Source of the DNA: Acidithiobacillus ferrooxidans ATCC 23270
GTDB taxonomy: Bacteria; Pseudomonadota; Gammaproteobacteria; Acidithiobacillales; Acidithiobacillaceae
Direction: 5' to 3'
Length of the DNA: 64,000 nucleotides
Assembly: GCF_000021485.1 (NCBI RefSeq)
Contig: NC_011761.1
Coordinates: 2,448,001-2,512,000 of the forward strand
The notes below the pieces were generated by a model. That model was not told where the DNA came from. It saw only the letters and a list, made by a program, of their open reading frames with translations, and searched no databases. Position 1 is the stretch's first letter. The number at the start of each line of letters is the position of its first letter. Shown here in pieces: positions 1 through 12,024 of the stretch. Both the position numbers and the translations under genes were made by a program.

Positions 1-394
1 CCAAGGGGTTCAGTTCGACCACGAAAGAGGCCGGCAGGGGATTTTCGCCCAGGGTCTGGATGGCCGCCCTCATGCCGGCGGTGTGCTCGAACTCCGTCAA
101 GGCGGCGGCTTTGCCCACATAACGCACGCTCACCACCCCGGTGCCACGTTCGAGCAGGGTCTGGAGGTTCTGAATCTGGGCGGCGGAGGCTTCCTGGTGC
201 AGAAAGAGAGAGATCTGCGCCTGATCCTGCCAATGTCCCAGCAGTTGCTGGAGATTGTTGAGGGCCGCAAAAAGACCTACCGGAAGCGCCAGAACGATGG
301 CCAGCGCGAACACGGTCATGAAGGTGGCCACAGGCTGCCTGATCAGCGTGTTCAGCGCATTTTTGGCGGCTTCCAGGCGAATATGAAGATTCAA
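1..394 (-). CDS. ftsX: Cell division protein FtsX, N-terminal part (runs off window)
   Basis: FtsX is the membrane subunit of the FtsEX complex, which controls septal peptidoglycan hydrolysis. The visible 131 or so codons begin at a TTG whose last bases lie in the ftsE stop (TTGA overlap at 391-394). They read a cytoplasmic start, one membrane segment (residues about 20-42, TFMTVFALAIVLALPVG) and the start of the periplasmic domain with the family-typical 'ISLFLHQEAS' and 'VRYVGKAAAL' stretches. The C-terminal membrane segments lie outside the window. The overlap with ftsE implies coupled translation. No ATG fits better than the TTG; the start is inferred from the overlap and from alignment with known FtsX N-termini. 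Confidence 0.88.
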   Translation of the reverse strand, partial: MNLHIRLEAAKNALNTLIRQPVATFMTVFALAIVLALPVGLFAALNNLQQLLGHWQDQAQISLFLHQEASAAQIQNLQTLLERGTGVVSVRYVGKAAALTEFEHTAGMRAAIQTLGENPLPASFVVELNPL

Positions 395-1062
395 GCGTTG
401 TCCTCCCCAGGCGTGTGCAGATGGCCCTGTTCCAGGTGAAATACCGGCAGGCCGAGGCGGTTGACTTGCGATTGGTCATGGGTGGCCACCAGCACCGTCG
501 TTCCGTGGTGATGAAAGTCGCGGAAGAGATCAAGGATCTCGGTGCTCAGAGATTGGTCCAGATTTCCCGTTGGTTCGTCGGCCAGCAGAATTTCCGGGGT
601 ATGGACGATGGCGCGGGCGATCCCCACTCGCTGCTGCTCGCCTCCAGACAGGATCGCGGGAAAATCCTGTGCGCGATTCCCCAACCCCACCTTCTCCAGC
701 GCTGCCCGTACCCGGCTTTGTACTTGCCGGCCACTGAGGCCTCCCACCTGCAGGGTCAACGCCACATTGCTGAACACATCGCGATCCATCAGCAGCTTAT
801 GGTCCTGAAAGACCACGCCGATCCGCCGCCGGTAGGCGGGAATATGGCGGCGCCTGAGGGTGGAGACATCGATACCGTTGACCATCAGCGTCCCGTGACT
901 GACATCCTCCAGGCGCAGAAGCAACTTGAGGAGTGTACTTTTGCCAGCACCGGAAGGTCCGGTCAGCAGGGCCATCTCGCCTTTACGCAAACGCAGATTC
1001 ACCTCGCGGAGGACATGATGCCGTCCCGGGTAATGCTTGGTGACGTTGATGAACTCGATCAT
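391..1062 (-). CDS. ftsE: Cell division ATP-binding protein FtsE
   Basis: ABC ATPase that pairs with FtsX at the division ring. The 223 residues contain Walker A (GPSGAGKST, about residues 36-44), the ABC signature (LSGGEQQRV) and Walker B (ILLADEPTGNLD), at the normal family length (about 220). The start ATG overlaps the ftsY stop by four bases (ATGA) and the stop overlaps the ftsX TTG, so the three genes form one coupled leftward unit in the order ftsY-ftsE-ftsX, as in many gammaproteobacteria. Nothing irregular is seen. Confidence 0.96.
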   Translation of the reverse strand: MIEFINVTKHYPGRHHVLREVNLRLRKGEMALLTGPSGAGKSTLLKLLLRLEDVSHGTLMVNGIDVSTLRRRHIPAYRRRIGVVFQDHKLLMDRDVFSNVALTLQVGGLSGRQVQSRVRAALEKVGLGNRAQDFPAILSGGEQQRVGIARAIVHTPEILLADEPTGNLDQSLSTEILDLFRDFHHHGTTVLVATHDQSQVNRLGLPVFHLEQGHLHTPGEDNA

Positions 1063-2090
1063 GACTTCGACTCCGCAAACAAGGCATCGACAAAGGATTC
1101 GGGGTCAAAGGGACGCAAGTCTTCGACCTGCTCACCGACACCAATGTAGCGAATGGGGATGGGCAGGGCCTTGGCGATGGCCGCCACCACGCCCCCCTTG
1201 GCGGTGCCATCCAGCTTGGTGATGCAAATACCCGTCAGCCCCACGGCGTCATGAAACTGACGTGCCTGATTGAGGGCGTTCTGCCCCGTCCCGGCGTCCA
1301 GCACCAACCAGATCTGCTGCGGCGCCTCCGGATCCTGTTTGCCGAGAACCCGCCTGATCTTCTTCAACTCTTCCATGAGATGGCCTTGGGTGTGGAGGCG
1401 CCCGGCGGTATCGGCGATGAGCAGGTCGCTGCCACGCGCGCGGGTCGTGGTCAGCGCATCGAAAATCACGGAGGCGCTGTCAGCGCCCGTACCCTGAGCC
1501 ACCACCGGCACCTGCGCGCGCCTCCCCCAGCCCTGCAACTGCTCGACGGCAGCGGCGCGGAAGGTGTCCCCGGCAGCAAGCACCACCGTGAAACCTTCCG
1601 CCTTCCAGCGTGCCGCCAGTTTACCGATGGTGGTCGTTTTGCCTGCGCCGTTGATACCGACCATGAGCAACACCTGAGAATGCCCCTTCTCGGGCGACCA
1701 GGGTTGTGCGCGGGGACGCAGGATATCCAGAAGCGACTCGCGCAGTGCCGCCTGGAGCGCGGCGGGGTCCGTGAGTTCGTTGCGACGCACCCGCTCCGTG
1801 ACGCTGTCCATGACTTCGCGGGTTGCGGCGCTGCCGAGATCCGCCTGTAGCAGCAAGGCTTCCAGTTCTTCCAGCAGATCGGCATCGATAACCTTTTTAC
1901 CAAGTACCAGACGCCCTACACCCCCGGCCAGTTGTTCCCGGCTGCGGGCCAGACCTTGCCGAAGACGAGAGAAAAGTCCCTTGGGGGTATCTTCCGGGAT
2001 AGTCGCCACAGTGGCAGGGGAGTTCACCTCTTCGGCGAACGTTTCCCCCGCAGGGAGGCTTTTGTTACGCTTGAACCAGTCGAACACCAT
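1059..2090 (-). CDS. ftsY: Signal recognition particle receptor FtsY
   Basis: SRP receptor GTPase that docks ribosome-nascent chain complexes at the membrane. The 343-residue protein has a short N-terminal acidic/linker region, the NG domain with the P-loop (GINGAGKTTT), 'DTFRAAAVEQL', the G3 box 'DTAGR' and the G4-like box 'TKLDGTAKGG'. The acidic A domain is short compared with E. coli FtsY, which is common outside the enterics. First gene of the leftward ftsY-ftsE-ftsX unit; its promoter should lie in the 122-bp gap shared with the divergent rsmD. Confidence 0.96.
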   Translation of the reverse strand: MVFDWFKRNKSLPAGETFAEEVNSPATVATIPEDTPKGLFSRLRQGLARSREQLAGGVGRLVLGKKVIDADLLEELEALLLQADLGSAATREVMDSVTERVRRNELTDPAALQAALRESLLDILRPRAQPWSPEKGHSQVLLMVGINGAGKTTTIGKLAARWKAEGFTVVLAAGDTFRAAAVEQLQGWGRRAQVPVVAQGTGADSASVIFDALTTTRARGSDLLIADTAGRLHTQGHLMEELKKIRRVLGKQDPEAPQQIWLVLDAGTGQNALNQARQFHDAVGLTGICITKLDGTAKGGVVAAIAKALPIPIRYIGVGEQVEDLRPFDPESFVDALFAESKS

Positions 2091-2212
2091 TGGGTTAAGC
2101 AGACCTCAGACGCCATGAATCTTTACATTATCCACCGAAGGGCGGAATCGAACAATGCGCGGGATGCCCGCGCGCAGCTTGCGGGACGATCTCCGCTGGC
2201 GGGCCCCTGCAT

Positions 2213-2774
2213 ATGAGCATCTCCATCATCGCGGGGCGTCATCGCGGGCGACGCCTGCTGACTCCGGCCGGCCGTACCCTGCGCCCCACGCCGGGCGCGG
2301 TGCGGGAGAGGCTGTTCAACTGGCTGGAGGGGCAGGTGGCCGGGGCGCGGGTGCTGGATCTTTTTGCCGGTAGCGGGGCGCTGGGACTGGAGGCCTGGTC
2401 ACGCGGTGCCAGGGAAGTCGTTTTTGTCGAACGGGACCCCGGGCATCGCCGGCTTCTGGCCCGGAATCTGGCCGCCTGCGGCGTAGCGGCACAGCAGTTG
2501 GCGGGAACGGACGCGCTGGGGTACCTGCAACAGTGTACCAGGCCCTTCGATATCCTTTTCGCGGACCCGCCTTTCGATCAGGGCTGGCCAGCCCGGATGG
2601 CGCGTCTGCTGTGGAAGGATCGGAAACTTGCTGCGGGAGGCTGGCTCTACCTGGAAACCTCCGCTGCGGAGCAGTGGGACGACGCCCTGATCCCTCGCCA
2701 CTGGCAAGCCCACCGGCGGGGCCACTGCGGTACTGCACACTATGTTCTCTATAGGACCTTGCCGGAGCACCCCC

Positions 2775-2782
<8 letters not shown>
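2213..2782 (+). CDS. rsmD: 16S rRNA (guanine966-N2)-methyltransferase RsmD
   Basis: SAM-dependent enzyme that methylates G966 of 16S rRNA. The 189 residues begin 'MSISIIAGRHRGRRL', a typical RsmD start, and show the SAM-binding loop (VLDLFAGSGALGLEA) and the catalytic 'DPPF' motif at about residue 119. The stop lies inside the start of coaD (8-bp overlap), so the two are translationally coupled; rsmD-coaD is a widespread gene pair. Confidence 0.94.
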
Positions 2783-5542
<2,760 letters not shown>

Positions 5543-5558
5543 GCCTACTCCCGACCCA

Positions 5559-6371
5559 TCAGCGCTGACATTGGGAACAATAGATCGTCGCCCGGCCCCC
5601 GATGCGGACGCCCTGTAACGGCGCACCACAATGTGTACAAGGCTCCCCCTCTCGTCCATACACCGCCAGAGATAGTCGAAAATATCCATTCCCGCCATCC
5701 GGTCGGGTAAAATCACGCAAGGTCGTTCCACCCTGGGCAATGGCGGCCTCCAGGACGGTGCGCACCGCCTGCACCAGTTTCATGTAACGCGGCAGGGCGA
5801 TCCGTCCCGCAGGACGGCGTGGATCGATACCCGCCGCAAACAGCGATTCATTGGCGTAAATATTACCGACGCCCACAACGATATGGGCATCCATGAGGAA
5901 GGATTTGACCGGTATCTGCCGATTTCGGCCCCGCTGGTAAAGGTACTCCGCGCCGAAGACATCGCCCAGGGGTTCCGGCCCGAGATGCTGCAGAAGGGGA
6001 TGGTGGTCGGCATCGTCAAGCCAGAGTACGGCTCCAAACCGGCGCGGGTCATGAAAGCGCAGACAGAGATCGTCCGCAAACAGCAGATCGACATGATCGT
6101 GCTTCTGCACGGGGGCGCTTTGGGGGAGGACGCGCAGGTGCCCGCTCATTCCCAGATGGATCAGGATCGTTCCCCGTTCCAGATCGAGCAGCAAGTACTT
6201 GCCCCGCCGCCGCAGGTTCAGCAGACGCTGCCCGCTCACCCGCGCCGCAAGGTCGTCATTCACGGGCAGTCGCAGGCGGCTGTCCCGCACCACGGCCCCC
6301 TCCAGGCGCCGTCCCCGCAGATGGGGAGCGATACCCAGACGGGTGACTTCGACCTCGGGCAACTCGGGCAT
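5559..6371 (-). CDS. mutM: Formamidopyrimidine-DNA glycosylase MutM (Fpg)
   Basis: Base-excision repair glycosylase/AP lyase that removes 8-oxoguanine and formamidopyrimidines. The 270 residues begin 'MPELPEVEV', giving the catalytic N-terminal proline and Glu, carry the conserved 'LIHLGMSGHLRV' strand with the catalytic lysine-equivalent region, the helix-two-turn-helix 'VGVGNIYANESLF', and end with the zinc finger CTHCGAPLQG...YCSQCQR. Starts 2 bp after the prmC stop, so it belongs to the hemA-prfA-prmC-mutM leftward run. Confidence 0.96.
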   Translation of the reverse strand: MPELPEVEVTRLGIAPHLRGRRLEGAVVRDSRLRLPVNDDLAARVSGQRLLNLRRRGKYLLLDLERGTILIHLGMSGHLRVLPQSAPVQKHDHVDLLFADDLCLRFHDPRRFGAVLWLDDADHHPLLQHLGPEPLGDVFGAEYLYQRGRNRQIPVKSFLMDAHIVVGVGNIYANESLFAAGIDPRRPAGRIALPRYMKLVQAVRTVLEAAIAQGGTTLRDFTRPDGGNGYFRLSLAVYGREGEPCTHCGAPLQGVRIGGRATIYCSQCQR

Positions 6372-6373
6372 GG

Positions 6374-7243
6374 CTAGATCCTCGTTCCGCTGCTCACACG
6401 TTCGCGCCCCGCCAGATCACAGCGGGTCCGCACGGCGCAGAGACCGGCGTTGCCGAGCAGGCGGCGCACCGCGGCTCCCTGATCCGGACCATGCTCCAGC
6501 AGGAGCATGCCGCTGGTCGAGAGACGTTCATATGCGCCGGCAATGATGCGTTCCAGGCACTCCAGGCCACGGGGGCCTGCCACCAGGGCATCCCGGGGTT
6601 CATGATGCAAATCGGGAAGATGAGGGTCGTCATCAGCCAGATAAGGGGGATTGGCTACTATCCGGTCAAAACGCAGGGCGCCATCCAGTGGCGCATACCA
6701 GTCGCCTTCCAGCCAATGTACCCGCGACGCCAGAAGCGCACCGTTGGCGCGCGCCACCCGCAACGCCGCCGGGCTGTGCTCCACGCCCCAGACTTCCGCC
6801 TGCGGCCGCGCCAGGGCGATGGCCAGGGCAATGGCCCCGGAACCGGCGCCGAGATCGAGCACGCGCACCGCGCCCTCCTCCGCCAGTCCCTCCAGAGCCA
6901 GGGTCACCAACGTCTCGGTATCCGGACGGGGGATCAGCACCTCCGGGCTTACGCGCAGGTCCAGCCCGTAAAAAGACCACTCGCCCAGACAATAGGCCAG
7001 AGGGACTCCTGCGAGGCGCTGGTCGAGCAGTGCGACAATCTGTTCTCCCTGGTCCCCAGGAATGGGCAGCAAGGCATTGCGGAGCAGGGCTGTCGCATCC
7101 AGCCCCAGGGCAGCGGCCAGCAACCAGCGCGCTTCCTGCTCCGGCTGATCGCTGACTACCCGCAGTCGTTCGCGCAGATGATGCTGCCAGTCGCGCAGGC
7201 TGCGTGACAGAGGGTGTGCTACGCCTGAATCAGAGGTCATCAC
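6374..7243 (-). CDS. prmC: Peptide chain release factor N5-glutamine methyltransferase PrmC
   Basis: Methylates the GGQ glutamine of release factors RF1 and RF2. The 289 residues have an N-terminal helical domain, the SAM site ([14 protein letters not shown]) and the diagnostic 'NPPY' motif ([12 protein letters not shown]). The ATG at 7243 lies inside the end of prfA (14-bp overlap); the second methionine one codon later is equally possible. Encoded directly after its substrate RF1, the usual arrangement. The C-terminal end 'ERVSSGTRI' is ordinary. Confidence 0.95.
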   Translation of the reverse strand: MMTSDSGVAHPLSRSLRDWQHHLRERLRVVSDQPEQEARWLLAAALGLDATALLRNALLPIPGDQGEQIVALLDQRLAGVPLAYCLGEWSFYGLDLRVSPEVLIPRPDTETLVTLALEGLAEEGAVRVLDLGAGSGAIALAIALARPQAEVWGVEHSPAALRVARANGALLASRVHWLEGDWYAPLDGALRFDRIVANPPYLADDDPHLPDLHHEPRDALVAGPRGLECLERIIAGAYERLSTSGMLLLEHGPDQGAAVRRLLGNAGLCAVRTRCDLAGRERVSSGTRI

Positions 7244-8327
7244 CCATATGCTGCAGGAGATCGGCTTGATATTCCTTGATCAGCGGTTCGATAACGGCAT
7301 CGAGATCACCCTCCAGCACCGCTTCCAGCCGGTACAGCGTGAGATTGATGCGATGATCGGTGATCCGCCCCTGGGGGAAATTGTAGGTGCGGATGCGTTC
7401 GGAGCGATCTCCGGAACCCACCAGCAGACGTCGGGTCTGCGCCGCCGCACTCTGCTGCTTCTCCTGCTCCTGTTCCAGCAGACGGGCCTGCAGCAGCGCC
7501 ATGGCCCGCGCCCGGTTCTTGTGCTGGGAGCGGTCTTCCTGGCAGGTCACCACCATGCCGGAGGGGACATGGGTGATACGGATGGCGGAGTCGGTTTTAT
7601 TGATGTGCTGCCCCCCCGCGCCACTGGCACGATAGGTATCGATGCGCAGGTCGGCGGGGTTGATGGTGATCTCGCTCACCGTATCCACCTCGGGCAGCAC
7701 CGCCACCGTACAGGCGGAAGTATGGATACGGCCCTGCGTCTCGGTCTCGGGCACCCGCTGCACCCGATGTCCACCCGATTCGAATTTCAGGCAGGAGTAA
7801 GCGCCACGTCCACTGATTTCCAGCACGACCTCCTTGTAGCCGCCCCGTTCCGAATCGGAGGCGGAAAGAATGACTACCCCAAAGCCCTTACTCTCGGCAT
7901 AACGGGTATACATCCGGGCCAACACTCCCGCGAAGAGCGCGGCCTCCTCACCACCGGTCCCTGCCCGAATTTCCAAAAAGACACTACGATCATCATTGGG
8001 ATCCTTGGGCAATAGGCGTATCCGCAGGGCTGCTTCGATCTGGTCGAGTTCTGCCTCGGCCGCCGCAACCTCTTCGCTGGCCAGCGCACGCAGTTCCGCA
8101 TCCTGTTCTTCCAGCAGCATACGCCCGCCCTCGTCCCGATCCCGCTGCCGCTGCTGATGACGGCGGAGCAGTTCCAGGACCGGACCAATCTCGCCCAACT
8201 CTTTGGAGAGGCTCTGAAAACGCTGGGTATCGCCGGCCGCACCAGGACTCGCCAGCAACTGACTCAATTCGTCAAAACGAAAGGCCAACTGCTCGAGTTG
8301 GCTCTGCAACCGCGGACTGAGGCTCAT
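7230..8327 (-). CDS. prfA: Peptide chain release factor 1
   Basis: RF1 terminates translation at UAG and UAA. The 365 residues carry the tripeptide anticodon region '[20 protein letters not shown]' (its P-x-T equivalent is PET) and the peptidyl-transferase motif '[15 protein letters not shown]'. Length matches the family (about 360). The start overlaps the hemA stop by four bases and the stop overlaps prmC, giving a tightly coupled hemA-prfA-prmC operon as in E. coli and relatives. Confidence 0.97.
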   Translation of the reverse strand: MSLSPRLQSQLEQLAFRFDELSQLLASPGAAGDTQRFQSLSKELGEIGPVLELLRRHQQRQRDRDEGGRMLLEEQDAELRALASEEVAAAEAELDQIEAALRIRLLPKDPNDDRSVFLEIRAGTGGEEAALFAGVLARMYTRYAESKGFGVVILSASDSERGGYKEVVLEISGRGAYSCLKFESGGHRVQRVPETETQGRIHTSACTVAVLPEVDTVSEITINPADLRIDTYRASGAGGQHINKTDSAIRITHVPSGMVVTCQEDRSQHKNRARAMALLQARLLEQEQEKQQSAAAQTRRLLVGSGDRSERIRTYNFPQGRITDHRINLTLYRLEAVLEGDLDAVIEPLIKEYQADLLQHMGDDL

Positions 8328-9655
8328 CCTTCGGCGTCACTGAGACGAAAGAGAATATCCAGTGCCGCGACCAGACTTTCGTTGGTCGCGTCCTGACAAG
8401 GCTGGCGAAGGGTCGCGATGGGGTCGTGAAGAACTTTATTCATCAAGGCCTTGGAGAAGGCTTCCAGAACCGCACGAGGGTCCTGCCCCTGATCCAGATA
8501 ATGGCTAAAACGCCGTAGCTCCTCCTGGCGTCGTCCCTCCACATGATCACGCAGGCGACGGATGGCGGGCACCACGTCCAGACTCTCCCGCCATTGCTGG
8601 AACTCGCCGACCTCCTCGGCAATGATCAGCTCCGCCGCCGACGCCGCCTCGCGGCGGGCGCGCATGCCCGCCTGGGCGATATCGTTCAGATCGTCCAGCG
8701 TATAGAGAAAACACTGCGCAACACCTTCCACCTCCGGGGCGATATCCCGGGGTACGGCAAGATCCACCAGCATCAGGTCACCCCGCGCCCGCCGTGCCAT
8801 GACTGCGGAGATCGTTTCCCGCGTCACTATGGGCAGCAGGCTCGCGGTGCAACTGACCACCACATCGGCATCCTGCAACAGATGGGGGATGGCCTCCAGC
8901 GCATGGGCGTCGCCCGTAAATTTTTCGGCGAGTTGCTGACCGCGTTCCGCACTGCGGTTGGCTACGGCGAATCTCTCCACCCCATGCTCCCGCAGATGGG
9001 TCGCCACCAGCTCGATGGTATCCCCGGCACCGATCAACAGCACCGATTTGCCTTCGAGACTGCCCAGCAACTGCTTGGCCAAACATACGGCAGCATAGGC
9101 GACACTGACCGGGGCCGAACCAATGGCGGTCTCCGAGCGCACCCGCTTTGCCACGCGGAAGGCCCAGTGCAGCAGGCGATTCAATACCGGCCCGGCGGCA
9201 CCGTTATCCGCCGCCGCCTGGTAGGCATCCTTGACCTGACCGAGAATCTGCGGCTCTCCGATGATCATGGAATCCAGCCCGCAGGCCACGCGAAACAGGT
9301 GGCGTACGGCTTCCGCATCGCTCGAATGGTAAATATGCCCATCCAGCAATCGCGGGTCCACGCCGTGAAAATGGCAGAGCCAGTCCTGCAAGGCCTGACG
9401 ATGGTAGCCAGCGCCGCCGTGAACATAGATTTCCGTGCGGTTGCAGGTGGATATGATCAGCGACTCGGCAGCCAAGCCCTGCTCCGCCAGGTCATGATAG
9501 GCTGCAGCAAGCCTCTCCGGAGAAAAAGCGACTTTTTCCCGGACCGCGATGGGGGCAGTATGGTGACTCAGTCCGAAGCAGAAAATGGTGGTGACCGTCC
9601 CTGCGGAGCGACGATTAGGGGGCTGGATTGTCGCCGATGCCGGACAGGATTGCAA
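8324..9655 (-). CDS. hemA: Glutamyl-tRNA reductase HemA (start uncertain)
   Basis: First committed step of C5 tetrapyrrole synthesis: reduces glutamyl-tRNA(Glu) to glutamate-1-semialdehyde. Shows '[15 protein letters not shown]', the catalytic cysteine in '[10 protein letters not shown]', the NADPH-binding region '[14 protein letters not shown]' and a dimerisation helix at the C-terminus. The start is unusual: the conserved region begins at about 9586 but no ATG or GTG lies there. The only regular codon in frame is the TTG at 9655, which adds 23 non-conserved residues; ATT at 9586 is the alternative. Leads the hemA-prfA-prmC-mutM run and is divergent from the TPR gene. Confidence 0.93.
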   Translation of the reverse strand: MQSCPASATIQPPNRRSAGTVTTIFCFGLSHHTAPIAVREKVAFSPERLAAAYHDLAEQGLAAESLIISTCNRTEIYVHGGAGYHRQALQDWLCHFHGVDPRLLDGHIYHSSDAEAVRHLFRVACGLDSMIIGEPQILGQVKDAYQAAADNGAAGPVLNRLLHWAFRVAKRVRSETAIGSAPVSVAYAAVCLAKQLLGSLEGKSVLLIGAGDTIELVATHLREHGVERFAVANRSAERGQQLAEKFTGDAHALEAIPHLLQDADVVVSCTASLLPIVTRETISAVMARRARGDLMLVDLAVPRDIAPEVEGVAQCFLYTLDDLNDIAQAGMRARREAASAAELIIAEEVGEFQQWRESLDVVPAIRRLRDHVEGRRQEELRRFSHYLDQGQDPRAVLEAFSKALMNKVLHDPIATLRQPCQDATNESLVAALDILFRLSDAEG

Positions 9656-9709
9656 GCCGGAGCCCCAACGGGTATTGTGCCCGCTGGCAAAAACGTGGAG
9701 AACGAGCGG
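9656..9709. promoter_or_regulatory. Divergent promoter region hemA / TPR-lolB-ispE
   Basis: Only 54 bp separate the TTG of hemA from the ATG of the TPR gene (about 120 bp if hemA starts at the ATT). Promoters for both directions must lie here or inside the 5' ends. No convincing -35/-10 pair can be picked by eye. A GGAG at 9697-9700 serves as ribosome-binding site for the ATG at 9710. Confidence 0.4.
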
Positions 9710-11371
9710 ATGAGGAGCAGGCTTGGGGGCATCGTGGCGGGTATTGCACTGTGCCTTACCGCCGGAGGTGCGGCCGCCGATTCCCCATCAGACGGCATGA
9801 CCGGGGAGCAGCTCTACTATCTGCTGGTGGCTGAGTTCGCCACTGTACAGCGGCAACCGCAACTGGCCATTCCCGCTTGGCAGAAAGCCGCCAAACTGGC
9901 ACCAGAACCCAATGTTCTCAGGCGGGCAACGCAGGCTATCGCCCGGTTTGGCGATTTTCAGGATGCGCTGCAACTCGCCAGACGCTGGCGGCAGGCCGCC
10001 CCGGGAAGCGCCGAAGCGGATCAGTTCGAAGCCGCGTTGCTTCTGACCACAGGCCAGGACGAGCAGGCCTTGCAATTGCTGCAGGCCACACTGGCCCGCT
10101 TCCCGGACGACCCGAAGGTCACCCTGCAGTTCGCCGAGTTATTGGTGACCCACGGGCGCAGCGGTGAGGCGCGGCGATTACTAAGCGCATTGGCCGACAA
10201 GGACCCGAAATCCGCAGCCGCCTATTATGCGCTCGGGCGCATCGATCTTCTTGAAAAACGACCGGAACACGCTATCTCCTGGCTGGAGAAGGCGCTCGGC
10301 ATCCGTCCTGACTGGCAGGAAGCCGCCATCAGCCTCGCCGAAGCCCTGCAGGCCGTTCAAGGCCCGGCAGCCGCCTTGCGCAGCATTCAAAGCTTCACCG
10401 CCAGCCATCCCGAGGCTACTCTCGCTCGCCAATATCTGGCAGCGCTCTATCTTCAGATGGGCGGCCTGACCCAGGCCTATCGCCTCTATCAGGACATGGC
10501 GCGGCAGAACCCCGATGACCCCGACATCCTCCTTTCTCTCGGACTCATGGACATCGACCGGAAGGACTGGAAGAGAGCGGAAAGCGTTTTGCTGCGTGCC
10601 CGGAATCTGGCGCCCCAGTCCCCCGTCCCGGTCTACTATCTGGGCCGCCTCTACGAGGCACAGGACCGATGGGCAGAGGCGCTGCAGTGGTACCAACGCA
10701 TCCATTCGGGCCCCCTCTACCCTGCAGTCGAACTACGCAGCGCCCGGGTGGAATACCTGCTGGGTCATCACGACAAGGCTATCGACAAACTGCGGGCACT
10801 GGCGGCCGCGCATCCGCAGGATGCGCAGATTCCGCTGCTGGAAGCGGGCCTGCTGCAGGACAGCGGTCACCTTCCACAGGCCCTGCAGGTAATCAACGAC
10901 GCCTTGCAACGCATGCCGGAGCAGCCCAGCCTCTGGTACGCCCAGGGCGCCATCTATGAGCAACTGAAAGATTATCCGGCCATGGAAAAGGCCATGCGTA
11001 CGGTTATCCACCTCGCGCCGAACCATGCACAAGCCTACAATTTCATTGGCTACAGCCTGGTGGAGCGGCACAGCGATCTGGCCGAAGCACAAAAATTGCT
11101 CACCAAGGCCCTGAGTCTGAGCCCTGACAATCCCGAGATCCTCGACAGCGTCGGCTGGCTTTATCATGCGCGGGGTGACAATGACCGAGCCCTGGGATAT
11201 CTGCAGAGGGCCCATGCGGCATTGCCGGATGAGGCCGATATCAGCGCACACCTCGGAGAAGTCCTCTGGTCGCTGGGACGCCATGCGGAGGCACGGCAGG
11301 TCTGGCAGCACGCGCTGCAAAAACACCCAGATGATGCCGCCCTCCAAAGGGCTCTCAACCGCCAGCCATGA
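9710..11371 (+). CDS. Secreted tetratricopeptide-repeat protein
   Basis: A 553-residue protein with an N-terminal signal peptide (MRSRLGGIVAGIALCLTAGG, then AAA/DS) followed by a long series of TPR units, for example around 'AAYYALGRIDLLEKRPEHAI', 'PVYYLGRLYEAQDRWAEAL', 'YNFIGYSLVERHSDLAEA' and 'DSVGWLYHARGDNDRALGY'. Such proteins precede lolB in several gammaproteobacteria and are thought to assist outer-membrane or envelope assembly. The reading frame continues far upstream through the antisense of hemA, but the signal peptide and GGAG at 9697 fix the start. Overlaps lolB by four bases, implying coupling. Confidence 0.88.
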   Translation: MRSRLGGIVAGIALCLTAGGAAADSPSDGMTGEQLYYLLVAEFATVQRQPQLAIPAWQKAAKLAPEPNVLRRATQAIARFGDFQDALQLARRWRQAAPGSAEADQFEAALLLTTGQDEQALQLLQATLARFPDDPKVTLQFAELLVTHGRSGEARRLLSALADKDPKSAAAYYALGRIDLLEKRPEHAISWLEKALGIRPDWQEAAISLAEALQAVQGPAAALRSIQSFTASHPEATLARQYLAALYLQMGGLTQAYRLYQDMARQNPDDPDILLSLGLMDIDRKDWKRAESVLLRARNLAPQSPVPVYYLGRLYEAQDRWAEALQWYQRIHSGPLYPAVELRSARVEYLLGHHDKAIDKLRALAAAHPQDAQIPLLEAGLLQDSGHLPQALQVINDALQRMPEQPSLWYAQGAIYEQLKDYPAMEKAMRTVIHLAPNHAQAYNFIGYSLVERHSDLAEAQKLLTKALSLSPDNPEILDSVGWLYHARGDNDRALGYLQRAHAALPDEADISAHLGEVLWSLGRHAEARQVWQHALQKHPDDAALQRALNRQP

Positions 11372-12024
11372 GGATTCTCCACGCCATGCCACCCACCCGG
11401 CTTCGGTCCCGGAGCACCGCTCGCACACTGGCCGCACTCCTGCTTACCGGTGTGCTGTCCGCCTGTGCGACCACCCCTCCCGTTTCACCATCCCCCAGGG
11501 TCATCCTGCCGACCGCCGAGAGAAACCAGGTCGTCGCCAGCCTGAAACAGTGGCAGGCCAGCGGCCAGGCAGCACTCAGCACCCCCAAAAGCAGTGAAGA
11601 CTTCGGATTCGACTGGAAGCAGTCTCCCGGGCGCCAGGAGTTCTCCGTTTACGACCCCCTCGGCCGCACGGTCGCCCGCATTACCGTTGATCCCCGAGGC
11701 GCGCACCTGCAACTGGCCAATGGAGATATCCGGCAGGCGGATACTCTGGAGGCGCTCCTTGCGCTGGTCCTCCATGTTGATCTGCCGGCGAATGAGTTGC
11801 CGGACTGGATGCTTGGCCTGCGCCGCGGTACGGCGACTGAGCAGCAGAATGCCGCAGGCCTGCCCGAAGTCCTGCGCAGCGGCCCCTGGCGGATCCAATA
11901 TCTCCAATATGCGCCGGTAGGCGGCCTCACCATGCCCAAGCTGCTCCAGGCCACGGGGCCGGAGGGCATCACCCTACGCCTGGCCATCACCCAATGGCGT
12001 ATGGGGGAACCTGGCACTCCATGA
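11368..12024 (+). CDS. lolB: Outer-membrane lipoprotein insertion protein LolB
   Basis: Receives lipoproteins from LolA and inserts them into the outer membrane. The 218 residues carry a signal peptide with lipobox (LLTGVLSAC, Cys about residue 32) and the LolB-like beta sequence 'GQAALST', 'WKQSPGRQEFSVYDPLGRT' and 'LPDWMLGL'. The position between the TPR gene and ispE (ATGA overlaps on both sides) is the classic lolB-ispE-prs neighbourhood. Confidence 0.9.
   Translation: MRILHAMPPTRLRSRSTARTLAALLLTGVLSACATTPPVSPSPRVILPTAERNQVVASLKQWQASGQAALSTPKSSEDFGFDWKQSPGRQEFSVYDPLGRTVARITVDPRGAHLQLANGDIRQADTLEALLALVLHVDLPANELPDWMLGLRRGTATEQQNAAGLPEVLRSGPWRIQYLQYAPVGGLTMPKLLQATGPEGITLRLAITQWRMGEPGTP

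Noticed and set aside
415-1149. Long frame on + strand
   Set aside because: Antisense to ftsE and ftsY, which have full motifs; no domain in this frame.
8543-9709. N-terminal extension of the TPR reading frame
   Set aside because: Lies antisense to hemA; the signal peptide starts at 9710.
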